From assembly GCA_964625775.1 (NCBI GenBank), contig CAZVEH010000005.1, positions 1 through 63,693 of the forward strand: DNA of 63,693 nt. The letters are read 5' to 3'. Both the position numbers and the translations under genes were made by a program. Positions within the stretch are counted from its first letter, which is position 1. The number at the start of each line of letters is the position of its first letter. The stretch is from GCA-2786165 sp964625775. GTDB lineage: Bacteria; Pseudomonadota; Gammaproteobacteria; Legionellales; Legionellaceae. The notes beneath the pieces are model-generated. The model was not told the DNA's origin. It was given only the letters and a program-made list of their open reading frames with translations, and did no database searches. Below are positions 27,186 to 35,067 of the stretch, piece by piece.

Positions 27186-27974
27186 ATGCTTCCCATTTTT
27201 GATTCACTGACACACCCTACTTTAACTGGGGCGTGGTTTACTGAGGATATAGATGCTTCGATGGAAACATTATCTCAAGTGACAAGGAACAATGACATCT
27301 ATGGGTTTTGTGCTGTGGGTCTACCTGATTTTTCTGGCTATGATCACAATCTCTTTTTTGATATGGTTTCTAGTCACAAGAAATGCTTTCCTGTAGCAGG
27401 TTTTAATCCTTATCGTGTTACTGATATTGCAGAGCAGCTAATGTATATAAAAGCATTGGGATACAAGGCAATTAAATTACATCCTCGGTTGGGCGGTTAT
27501 TATTTGGATGCCAATGATTTGATACTAAATGCATGCTTTGAATGGGCCTCTCAGCTTGAATTGGTGATTTTTTTATGTACCTATACAAGTGCTAAACTTG
27601 AATCGTATCCGAACAAAGATCCGTACTGGGAGTTGGTAAAATTGTTAAAAAGATTTTCTGGGGTTCGTTGTATTTTACTTCATGGTGGTGTGACACAATT
27701 AATGCAATACGCTGATCTGGTTAGGTATAATCGCAACTTATTATTGGATCTTTCTTATACCATTATCAAGTACAAACATTCATCCATTGATCTTGATATA
27801 CAATATCTTTTTTTAAATCTTGATCAGCGTCTTTGCATAGGCACGGATCATCCTGAATATACAATGGTTGATTTACGACATTGCTTACAAGATTTTGAAA
27901 AATATACCCCAGTGGAAAAATTACGTAACATTTACTACAAAAATCTACAGACATTTCTTGGATTTAATGTATGA
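27186..27974 (+). CDS. Amidohydrolase-superfamily (TIM-barrel metal-dependent) hydrolase
   Basis: The roughly 262-residue protein starts LPIFDSLTHPTLTG, a degenerate form of the first metal-binding strand. It continues with AIKLHPRLGGYY, the LLHGG strand and a terminal CIGTDHPEYT aspartate motif, as in Amidohydro_2/TatD-like hydrolases. The first motif has only one clear histidine, so metal content may differ from classic members. I chose the ATG at 27186, which has AGGA five bases upstream, over 27180. It lies directly after the unrecognised protein, completing a four-gene block. Confidence 0.72.
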   Translation: MLPIFDSLTHPTLTGAWFTEDIDASMETLSQVTRNNDIYGFCAVGLPDFSGYDHNLFFDMVSSHKKCFPVAGFNPYRVTDIAEQLMYIKALGYKAIKLHPRLGGYYLDANDLILNACFEWASQLELVIFLCTYTSAKLESYPNKDPYWELVKLLKRFSGVRCILLHGGVTQLMQYADLVRYNRNLLLDLSYTIIKYKHSSIDLDIQYLFLNLDQRLCIGTDHPEYTMVDLRHCLQDFEKYTPVEKLRNIYYKNLQTFLGFNV

Positions 27975-28906
27975 ACACGCAACCTTTCATTTCTATTATT
28001 TCACCAGTTTTTGGGGCAGAGGGAATTATTTCTGAATTGGTAAAACAAATTACTGCTTCCGTATCGACCATTACGAGTAATTTTGAAATTATTTTGATTG
28101 AGGATCGTAGTCCAGATAACTCTTGGCATGAAATTGTTCGAGAAGCTCGAACAAAAAAATATATCAAAGCTGTGAGATTAAGCCGAAATTTTGGGCAACA
28201 TGCAGCGATTGCTGCAGGTATGGAGTTGGCGAAAGGTGATTATGTGGTTGTATTAGATTGTGATTTGCAACACAACCCATCTTATATTCCTGCACTCTAT
28301 CAATTGATTCAAAACGGTAATGATTTTGTGGTTGCTCGCATTAAAATACGTGAGCATAGCTTCATTAGAAATCTGTGCGCACGAGCTTACTATAAACTAA
28401 TAAAAGCCATTAGCGGTTATAGCGTCGATCCAAATATTGGAAGCTACTCAATGTTAACTCGCAAAGTTGTAGACGCTTTCAACCAATATAACGATTACAA
28501 AAAGTTATATCTCTGGGTCTTAAATTGGATCGGCTTCAAATCGGATGTTCTAGAAATTTCTCATAAGAAACGTTATCTAGGAAAGAGTGCTTACAATAGA
28601 AGAAAATTATTGTCTTTGGCATTGAATGTCATGCTATCTAATTCTGATAAACCGCTTTATTTAAGTGCATACTTGGGATTGATCATATCTGGGTTTTCTT
28701 TTTGTGGCATATTATGCATTTTATATCAGTATTTTTTGAGGGGCGCTTTGTTGGGGTGGAGCAGTACAATTATAACCATCATGTTTTTTAGTGGGTTAAT
28801 TCTCACTTCTATCGGTGTTTCGGCCATCTATATCGCAAAAATATTTGAACAAACCAAACAAAGACCTCGTTATATTATTTCTGAAGAGCTAAATGTCAAT
28901 GAATAA
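27971..28906 (+). CDS. GtrB/DPM1-like family 2 glycosyltransferase
   Basis: The 311-residue protein has a GT-A domain with ISPVFGAEG at the start, EDRSPDNSW, LSRNFGQHAA and the VLDCDLQHNP DxD-type motif. Two C-terminal membrane helices and a basic tail (EQTKQRPRYII) follow. This is the architecture of enzymes that load a sugar from a nucleotide donor onto undecaprenyl phosphate. It overlaps the amidohydrolase stop by 4 bases. It may pair with the SMR-like and GT-C-like proteins of the adjacent minus-strand block. Confidence 0.85.
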   Translation: MNTQPFISIISPVFGAEGIISELVKQITASVSTITSNFEIILIEDRSPDNSWHEIVREARTKKYIKAVRLSRNFGQHAAIAAGMELAKGDYVVVLDCDLQHNPSYIPALYQLIQNGNDFVVARIKIREHSFIRNLCARAYYKLIKAISGYSVDPNIGSYSMLTRKVVDAFNQYNDYKKLYLWVLNWIGFKSDVLEISHKKRYLGKSAYNRRKLLSLALNVMLSNSDKPLYLSAYLGLIISGFSFCGILCILYQYFLRGALLGWSSTIITIMFFSGLILTSIGVSAIYIAKIFEQTKQRPRYIISEELNVNE

Positions 28907-29852
28907 AAAACTTATATGGGAAAAATTAGGACGAATCATTTCTGCTGATAAAAATTTTTCGTGGATGGCAACGTGTACGGGCCCATCCTTTGCTGTGCAA
29001 ATAAATGACACATCTTTGTTCGATATTTATATCACCGGGCGTGATGCGCACAATAGATCACAAATCGGTAAAGCAGTGCTTGATATAGAAGATTTACAAC
29101 GCCCAATGCGTATACAGGACTTGGTTGTTTTTGATGTGGGGGAATTGGGTTGTTTTGATGAAAATGGGGTGTCCTATCCAGTTATTGTTGAACACAATGG
29201 TTTAAGATACATGTATTATGTGGGTTGGGTGCCTACTGTACTTACTCCTTTTCAAAATTTTACCGGTCTTGCGACTGCTCCTACGGGTACGGATAATTTT
29301 ACTCGAGTTTCGAGAGCACCTATTTTGGAACGAACCAATGCAGAACCTTTTTCATCGGGATCGGTCTATGTGATGCAAGAAAACGGACTTTGGCGTATGT
29401 GGTATACCAGTTTTTTGCGTTGGGGTGGCGCTGGGGAGCATAAGCATTATTATGTGATCAAATATGCTGAAAGCATAGATGGTATTCATTGGCAGCGGGA
29501 TGGCAAGATATGCATCGATATTGAAAACGCTTCTGAATATGCTATTGGACGACCTTCTGTATTTAAATATAATAATCAATATTACATGTGGTATGTGTAT
29601 CGAGGTGATGAATATCGTATTGGTTTTGCGATGTCTGATGATGGAATTGAATGGAAAAGAATGGATCATCTTGCTGGGATAGATGTTTCAAAACAGAGAA
29701 CCTGGGATTCAAATGCCATATCCTATCCACATGTGTTTCCTCATAAAGATTATTTGTATATGTTGTATTGTGGCAATGATTATGGGCGTGAAGGTCTTGG
29801 GCTTGCGCGGATGGCTCTTTCTAATTTAACGACTTGCAATGAATCAATCTGA
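28893..29852 (+). CDS. Glycosidase-like five-bladed beta-propeller protein (GH43/32/68-like fold)
   Basis: This 319-residue protein has no signal peptide. Repeated W-[YF]-x-[SY] strands (RYMYYVGW, WRMWYTSF, YYMWYVYRG, LYMLYCGN) alternate with GIHWQRDG and GIEWKRMD turns, the pattern of glycoside hydrolase family 43/32-like propellers. A DVGELGCFDENG segment near the N-terminus may hold acidic residues. Being cytoplasmic, it may trim or transfer a sugar on a nucleotide- or lipid-linked intermediate, or may have lost catalysis. It overlaps both neighbouring genes by 14 bases. Confidence 0.65.
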   Translation: MSMNKKLIWEKLGRIISADKNFSWMATCTGPSFAVQINDTSLFDIYITGRDAHNRSQIGKAVLDIEDLQRPMRIQDLVVFDVGELGCFDENGVSYPVIVEHNGLRYMYYVGWVPTVLTPFQNFTGLATAPTGTDNFTRVSRAPILERTNAEPFSSGSVYVMQENGLWRMWYTSFLRWGGAGEHKHYYVIKYAESIDGIHWQRDGKICIDIENASEYAIGRPSVFKYNNQYYMWYVYRGDEYRIGFAMSDDGIEWKRMDHLAGIDVSKQRTWDSNAISYPHVFPHKDYLYMLYCGNDYGREGLGLARMALSNLTTCNESI

Positions 29853-30495
29853 AAAAGAATCAATAATAAAACGCTACTCCGACCGTATTGAACAATTTGG
29901 TGATTCCCCCTTAACTTTGGGGTGGACAAAGGGAAAACATATTTTACGATATCATATTCTTTTAAACCATTGGCGTTTTAATGGCGACACGTTGCTAGAT
30001 TTTGGATGTGGGTTTGGCGATATGTATGATTATATTCAGGTATTAGGGCTTAACTTGGTCTATCATGGTTATGATATCAATCCGGACTTGATTGCGATGG
30101 GTAAACAGAAATATCCTGATATACACCTATACGCAAAAGATATTCTTTCTTTGGCTGTCCCTGAAGTATTTGATTACGCTGTATCATCAGGTGTGCATAA
30201 TTTGAAACTGGAAGATAACTGGGGATTTATTGAGAAAACATTTAGGTTTTTTGCCTGTTATTGCCGCAAAGGATTCGCCGTAAATTTTATTTCCAATAAA
30301 GTGGATATCGTTGATGGACATTTGTACCATGCGGATCCTGCAAAAATTCTTGATTTGGCCTACTCTTATTCAAAGAAAGTTGTTTTAAGAAATGACTACA
30401 TGCCGTTTGAGTTTACAATTATTGTTGATTTACAAAATGAATTTGATAAAGATTCCGTGGTTTATCCCGAATATCTTATGTATATACGGTCCTAA
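29839..30495 (+). CDS. SAM-dependent class I methyltransferase
   Basis: The 218-residue protein has SAM motif I LLDFGCGFGDMYDY, a GYDINPDLI acidic strand end and a motif II-like EVFDYAVSSGVHNL. It overlaps the propeller gene, which suggests co-translation. A sugar or acyl O-methylation role is plausible. It also stands just ahead of the fkbH gene, whose classic pathway to methoxymalonyl-ACP includes an O-methyltransferase, but no specific similarity to FkbG is claimed. Confidence 0.78.
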   Translation: MNQSEKESIIKRYSDRIEQFGDSPLTLGWTKGKHILRYHILLNHWRFNGDTLLDFGCGFGDMYDYIQVLGLNLVYHGYDINPDLIAMGKQKYPDIHLYAKDILSLAVPEVFDYAVSSGVHNLKLEDNWGFIEKTFRFFACYCRKGFAVNFISNKVDIVDGHLYHADPAKILDLAYSYSKKVVLRNDYMPFEFTIIVDLQNEFDKDSVVYPEYLMYIRS

Positions 30496-30554
30496 GCAAG
30501 TTGTTATTTATTAAAGTTTCATTTAATATCTCGAAAAAGTAAAATGAGCTGAAA

Positions 30555-32297
30555 ATGGATTTTATAAGACTCAAAAATAATTTGAAAAAAGATTATTCTG
30601 GCCTAAGAAAAATCAGACTAGCTATTCTAAGTGATTCTTCGACAGAATTTTTGGCCGTGGCATTTAGAGGCTTTGGATATGATTTGGACTATGATTTCGA
30701 GCTTTATGTTGCTGACTATGGTGCAATTGAAAGTGAGTTATTAAATACCAGTTCCTTTTTATATGATTTTCAGCCTGAATTTATACTCGTATTTCAGTCC
30801 ATAAAAAAGTTACAACATCAATTCGATGTGCTTTCGGATGAACGTAAAATAGATTTTGCTGACGCTCACATCACGCAAGTATGCGCCTATTATGATGTGC
30901 TTCTATCTAAAAACGCATCATGCAAAATTGTTTATGCCAATTTTCCTGAAATGTTTGAGAGTATTTTTGGAAACTATGCGACCAAATTGCAAATTTCATT
31001 TGAATATCAAATAAGGAAACTTAATTTCGAACTTATGAATGTTAGTCAGAAATTAGGTAATTTATTTATTAATGATCTTTGTAAAATACAAAATCAATAT
31101 GGTGTGGAAAGATTTTATGATACGCGAATGTATGTTCATGCAGATCTTGCGTATGCCCTTGAAATATTGCCGAAAATTGCAAAAAATACGACAGATATTA
31201 TGCTTGCCCTCGATGGAAACTTCAAAAAATGTGTCATCCTGGATTTAGATAATACCTTATGGGGTGGAGTTATTGGTGATGATGGCATTGAAAATATTGA
31301 AATAGGTAGCCTGGGCATCGGAAAGGCATTTTCAGAATTTCAAGTTTGGTTAAAGCAATTGCAGCGCCGGGGCATTATTTTGGCCGTATGCAGTCAAAAT
31401 CAAGAAGATGTTGCAAAAAATCCCTTTATGAATCATCCAGAAATGGTACTGAAATTGGAGGATTTTTCTATATTTGTGGCAAATTGGGGGAGTAAGGCTG
31501 AAAATATTAAGCACATTCAAAAAACATTGAACATAGGGTTTAATTCATTGGTGTTTTTAGACGATGATCCGTATCAACGAAATTTGGTAAAAACCTATGT
31601 TGATGATATTTGCGTACCTGATTTACCCAAAGATCCTGCGGAATATGTGTCTTTTTTGTGCGATCTAAATTTGTTTGAAACGGCTAGTTATAGCGAAGTG
31701 GACAAGCAAAGAGGCCAATACTATCGTGAAGAGGTAAATAGAGAAACTTTAAAAGGGTATTATGCAAGTGATGCAGAGTATTTAAAAAATCTTGAGATGA
31801 CGGCAGAAGTTTTATCGTTCAATGCCTATTCTTTACCCAGAGTGTTGCAATTGATTCAACGTTCTAACCAATTTAATCTTCGAACGATACGATATAGCGA
31901 AAAAGAACTGCAGGAAATTGCCTTGTCTAAGACTACGTTTGCTTTAGCTTTTTCTTTGCAAGATAAATTTGGCAATTATGATATTGTTAGTCTTGTGATT
32001 TTGAAAGCAGATTCTAAGCAAGAGCTGTTCATTGATACCTGGATTATGAGCTGCAGAGTATTGAAGCGTGGGTTAGAAGATTTTGTTCTGAACTGTGTGG
32101 TCAATATCGCAAAGCGTGAACAATATGAACGATTAATTGGTGAGTATATACCTACCCAAAAAAATGCTTTGGTGGTTGATCATTACAGTAAAATGTTGTT
32201 TCAGCAAAAAGGGAGTCGCTGGTTTTTAGATGTTAGCGCCTATGAGCAACGTGTTTGCTATATAGAAAATAAGGAAAAAACTGAATATGTCGCATAA
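30555..32297 (+). CDS. FkbH-like HAD-superfamily protein (glyceryl-ACP-forming type)
   Basis: The 580-residue protein matches the FkbH domain plan. An N-terminal SGNH-like region (AILSDSSTEF) comes first. The HAD domain has CVILDLDNTLWGGVIGDDG (nucleophile D230 and D232), the VFLDDDPYQRNLV segment follows, and a GNAT-like C-terminal domain ends the protein. Characterised relatives dephosphorylate 1,3-bisphosphoglycerate and load the glyceryl unit on an acyl carrier protein, and an ACP gene follows immediately with an 11-base overlap. It starts the proposed acyl-modification block. Confidence 0.9.
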   Translation: MDFIRLKNNLKKDYSGLRKIRLAILSDSSTEFLAVAFRGFGYDLDYDFELYVADYGAIESELLNTSSFLYDFQPEFILVFQSIKKLQHQFDVLSDERKIDFADAHITQVCAYYDVLLSKNASCKIVYANFPEMFESIFGNYATKLQISFEYQIRKLNFELMNVSQKLGNLFINDLCKIQNQYGVERFYDTRMYVHADLAYALEILPKIAKNTTDIMLALDGNFKKCVILDLDNTLWGGVIGDDGIENIEIGSLGIGKAFSEFQVWLKQLQRRGIILAVCSQNQEDVAKNPFMNHPEMVLKLEDFSIFVANWGSKAENIKHIQKTLNIGFNSLVFLDDDPYQRNLVKTYVDDICVPDLPKDPAEYVSFLCDLNLFETASYSEVDKQRGQYYREEVNRETLKGYYASDAEYLKNLEMTAEVLSFNAYSLPRVLQLIQRSNQFNLRTIRYSEKELQEIALSKTTFALAFSLQDKFGNYDIVSLVILKADSKQELFIDTWIMSCRVLKRGLEDFVLNCVVNIAKREQYERLIGEYIPTQKNALVVDHYSKMLFQQKGSRWFLDVSAYEQRVCYIENKEKTEYVA

Positions 32298-32532
32298 TAT
32301 GATACAGGCAATCAACCAGATTTTTATTGATGTGCTGGATGAAGATAGTATTGTGGTCACCCCTGAAACCACTGCACAAGATATCGAAGAATGGGATTCA
32401 TTGAATCATATTCATCTTGTAGTTGCGATTGAAAAGCATTTTAAGGTGAGATTTTCAACTCAGGAAATCAATAAATGGAAAAACGTTGGGGATATGTGTC
32501 AATCAATTGTTGAAAAGTCGGCTCTTGTATGA
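32287..32532 (+). CDS. Acyl carrier protein
   Basis: This 81-residue protein contains the phosphopantetheine attachment motif EWDSLNHIHLV with S38 as the predicted modified serine. The acidic helix II region and overall length are normal. It is distinct from housekeeping AcpP in sequence and sits between fkbH and a MaoC gene, overlapping both. It is therefore a dedicated carrier. It presumably holds the acyl group that is finally handed to the MBOAT protein. Confidence 0.92.
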   Translation: MSHNMIQAINQIFIDVLDEDSIVVTPETTAQDIEEWDSLNHIHLVVAIEKHFKVRFSTQEINKWKNVGDMCQSIVEKSALV

Positions 32533-32921
32533 ATCATGGTGATCAATATAAAGTTGATTTCAAGCTGACTGATAAAATTTACCAAGGTTTTATTAATCTA
32601 TTTGAAGATAGAAATTGTTTGCATACTGATCATTCCTATGCTGTGAGCAAAGGATTCGATGATGTGGTGATGCATGGTAATATTCTGAATGGATTTTTAT
32701 CCTATTTTATTGGCGAGTGTTTGCCGATAAAAAATGTGATGATTCACTCACAGGACATTAAGTATAGTAAACCTGTTTACTGTCAGGATGATCTGACTTT
32801 TTTTGCGGTAGTTACGGATGTAATCAGCTCTGTATCGGTAGTGATACTGAGTTTTTATTTTGAAAATCAAAATAATATCAAAGTAGCTAAAGGAAAGGTT
32901 CAAATAGGAGTTTTAAATTAA
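32529..32921 (+). CDS. MaoC-like hot-dog dehydratase
   Basis: The 130-residue single hot-dog domain carries the hydratase motif FEDRNCLHTDHSYA with the expected Asp (D27) and His (H32), followed by GFDDVVMHGNIL. MaoC proteins hydrate enoyl thioesters or dehydrate 3-hydroxyacyl thioesters on CoA or ACP. The start overlaps the ACP stop by 4 bases and its own stop lies inside the first codons of the next SDR. It points to real acyl-ACP chemistry rather than simple group loading. Confidence 0.88.
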   Translation: MNHGDQYKVDFKLTDKIYQGFINLFEDRNCLHTDHSYAVSKGFDDVVMHGNILNGFLSYFIGECLPIKNVMIHSQDIKYSKPVYCQDDLTFFAVVTDVISSVSVVILSFYFENQNNIKVAKGKVQIGVLN

Positions 32922-33636
32922 TATTTTTGTTACAGGTGGTGGCTCTGGCTTAGGGAAAGCTATTACACTTCATCTGGCGTCTCAAGAAAATAATCATGTT
33001 TATTTCTCATATTGTCACGCAGAAAATGCGGCACGAGATATAGAGCGTTTATATCCTAATACAAAAGCTATTCATTGTGATTTTACTCAAGAAGATTCTG
33101 TAAAAGGTTTATGTGATGACATATCTCGGATCGAATTGCATGCGCTGATCAATAATGCATTTACACCGATTGATAGTAATCACTTTCACAAATTAGCTTC
33201 GGAAAGCTTTGCCAATAGCTTTCTGTGTAATCTTATGCCAACGATAAAAATCACACAATGCGCAATTGCTGGGTTTAGAAAAAACAAATTTGGGCGAATC
33301 ATCACTGTTACTACCTCATTTCTTTTAAACAAACCGCCTTTGGGTTTGTCCGCCTATGTTGCAGAAAAAGCCTATTTGGCTTCCTTGTGCAAATCGTGGG
33401 CTGCTGAAAATATGAGCTTTAATATCACATCAAACTGTATTGCTCCTTCAATGATGGTGACCGGTTTTACCAGTCACGTGGATGAGCGCGTGATTGAAAG
33501 TGCAGCACAAACACATCCCTTTAAGAAGTTGCTGACAGTTGAAGAAACGGCAGAGACTGTTGGATTATTATTGAATGCATCACGACATGTGAATGGTGCA
33601 ACTTGGATACTGAATGGAGCGGCAGATGTTATTTAA
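32917..33636 (+). CDS. FabG-like short-chain dehydrogenase with an apparent ATT start codon
   Basis: The frame with full SDR homology begins NIFVTGGGSGLGKAI immediately after an in-frame TAA at 32914-32916. No ATG, GTG or TTG precedes that motif. The first codon available is ATT at 32917, six bases after a strong AGGAG (32906-32910). From it the protein has about 239 residues, the normal SDR length, with NNAF, catalytic TTSFLL and YVAEK, and a C-terminal NGAADVI. The first downstream ATG at 33136 would remove the cofactor site. The stop of MaoC overlaps by 5 bases. A mutated or miscalled ATG is the alternative. It likely reduces a 3-keto or aldehyde group on the ACP. Confidence 0.85.
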   Translation: MNIFVTGGGSGLGKAITLHLASQENNHVYFSYCHAENAARDIERLYPNTKAIHCDFTQEDSVKGLCDDISRIELHALINNAFTPIDSNHFHKLASESFANSFLCNLMPTIKITQCAIAGFRKNKFGRIITVTTSFLLNKPPLGLSAYVAEKAYLASLCKSWAAENMSFNITSNCIAPSMMVTGFTSHVDERVIESAAQTHPFKKLLTVEETAETVGLLLNASRHVNGATWILNGAADVI

Positions 33637-35056
33637 TTCATGGAATTTTTTATTATTTTTTCCAGTAGTGACTGTTTTGTATTTTCTATTTTCGCATCCG
33701 TATCGCTGGTTTATTTTGTTGGTGGCCAGTTGTTTTTTTTATATGGCTTACGTACCTAAATATTTGTTGGTTCTTGCTTTTTTGATTCTCATGGATTATT
33801 CGGCGGGTATCATGATTGCGCGTTCTCCTCAGCGATATAAAAAAATATTTCTGATTGTCAGTGTTTTGGCTACTTGTAGCGTTTTATTTGTGTTTAAGTA
33901 TTTTGATTTTTTTAATGAGAACTTAAGTCGTTTGGCTGTTTTTTTACATTGGCAATACATGCCTATCTCAATTCAATGGTTATTACCTATTGGACTTTCA
34001 TTTCATACGTTTCAAAGCTTGTCATATGTTATAGAGGTCTATAAAGGTGAACAAAAAGTAGAGAAAAACCTGGGAATTTATGCTCTTTATGTCATGTTCT
34101 ATCCACAATTGGTAGCTGGACCTATTGAACGCCCGCAACAAATGCTACACCAATTTCGTGAGAGGAAAACGTTTGATTATCAACGAGTGGTAGAAGGTTT
34201 GATTTTGATGTCTTGGGGGTTGTTCAAAAAGGTGGTTATCGCCGATAATTTAGCAGAGCTCGTCACCAAAGTTTATAGCCAGCCTATGAACTATCAGGGT
34301 GGTGCATTGTTGTTCGCGACTCTGTTTTTCTCTATCCAAATTTACTGTGATTTTTCAGGGTATACGGACATCGCTAGAGGTGCCGCGAAAGTGATGGGTT
34401 TTGAGTTAAGCATCAACTTTAATCACCCTTATATTTCAAAATCTTTATCTGAATTCTGGCGTCGCTGGCACATTTCTCTGTCTTCGTGGTTACGTGATTA
34501 TGTGTATACGCCTATTACTATAAAAAAACGATATTGGGGAACGTGGGGTGCTGTTTTTGCGCTCATGATTACCTTTGTTGTGAGTGGTATATGGCATGGC
34601 GCCAGTTGGACTTTTGTTGCATGGGGCGCACTGCATGGGATTGGGCTTTCTTTTGAGGCTTTAACAGCTAAATATCGAAAAAAATATACTAAATATATTC
34701 CTAAATGGTTGTATGCATTGCTAGGTTTGTTATTTACATTCAGTTTTGTGAGTTTTACGTATGTTTTCTTTAGAGCTCAAACCATGCATGATGCTATATA
34801 TATCATTCGACATTTATTAGACCCGATAAACTTTGCCCTTATTGAACAAACCTGGTTGATTGCGGATATAAACTTTGCTGTTGCAATGGTCGTTCTTTTG
34901 CAAATTGTGGAGTTTTTTCAAAGACGGTTTACGCTTCAGCAGGTATTTCAACTTCGTTGGTGGTATCGGTGGTCTTTATATTACTCCCTTATGTTTACCT
35001 TGATACTTGGTGGCCAGTGGTTCGCCCCAAGACAGTTTATTTACTTTCAATTTTAA
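33626..35056 (+). CDS. MBOAT-family membrane O-acyltransferase
   Basis: The protein of about 476 residues begins MLFNSWNFLLFFPVV, the standard start of AlgI/DltB-like MBOATs, so I choose 33626 rather than 33614. It contains GPIERPQQML, the long conserved block NHPYISKSLSEFWRRWHISLSSWLRDYVYTPI and the catalytic-histidine motif SGIWHGASWTFVAWGALHG. MBOATs pass acyl groups from a cytoplasmic thioester donor across the membrane. With a cognate ACP upstream and an SGNH-like protein downstream, the layout mirrors DltC-DltB-DltD. Confidence 0.93.
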   Translation: MLFNSWNFLLFFPVVTVLYFLFSHPYRWFILLVASCFFYMAYVPKYLLVLAFLILMDYSAGIMIARSPQRYKKIFLIVSVLATCSVLFVFKYFDFFNENLSRLAVFLHWQYMPISIQWLLPIGLSFHTFQSLSYVIEVYKGEQKVEKNLGIYALYVMFYPQLVAGPIERPQQMLHQFRERKTFDYQRVVEGLILMSWGLFKKVVIADNLAELVTKVYSQPMNYQGGALLFATLFFSIQIYCDFSGYTDIARGAAKVMGFELSINFNHPYISKSLSEFWRRWHISLSSWLRDYVYTPITIKKRYWGTWGAVFALMITFVVSGIWHGASWTFVAWGALHGIGLSFEALTAKYRKKYTKYIPKWLYALLGLLFTFSFVSFTYVFFRAQTMHDAIYIIRHLLDPINFALIEQTWLIADINFAVAMVVLLQIVEFFQRRFTLQQVFQLRWWYRWSLYYSLMFTLILGGQWFAPRQFIYFQF

Positions 35057-35067
35057 ATTCTGAGGCT

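Noticed and set aside
33136..33636. SDR starting at the ATG at 33136
   Set aside because: That start deletes the TGGGSGLG cofactor site which is encoded intact upstream in the same frame.
34957..35067. Upstream extension of the SGNH-like protein inside the MBOAT gene
   Set aside because: It lies wholly within MBOAT coding sequence and its 3' flank; the ATG at 35068 after the MBOAT stop gives a normal membrane-anchor N-terminus.
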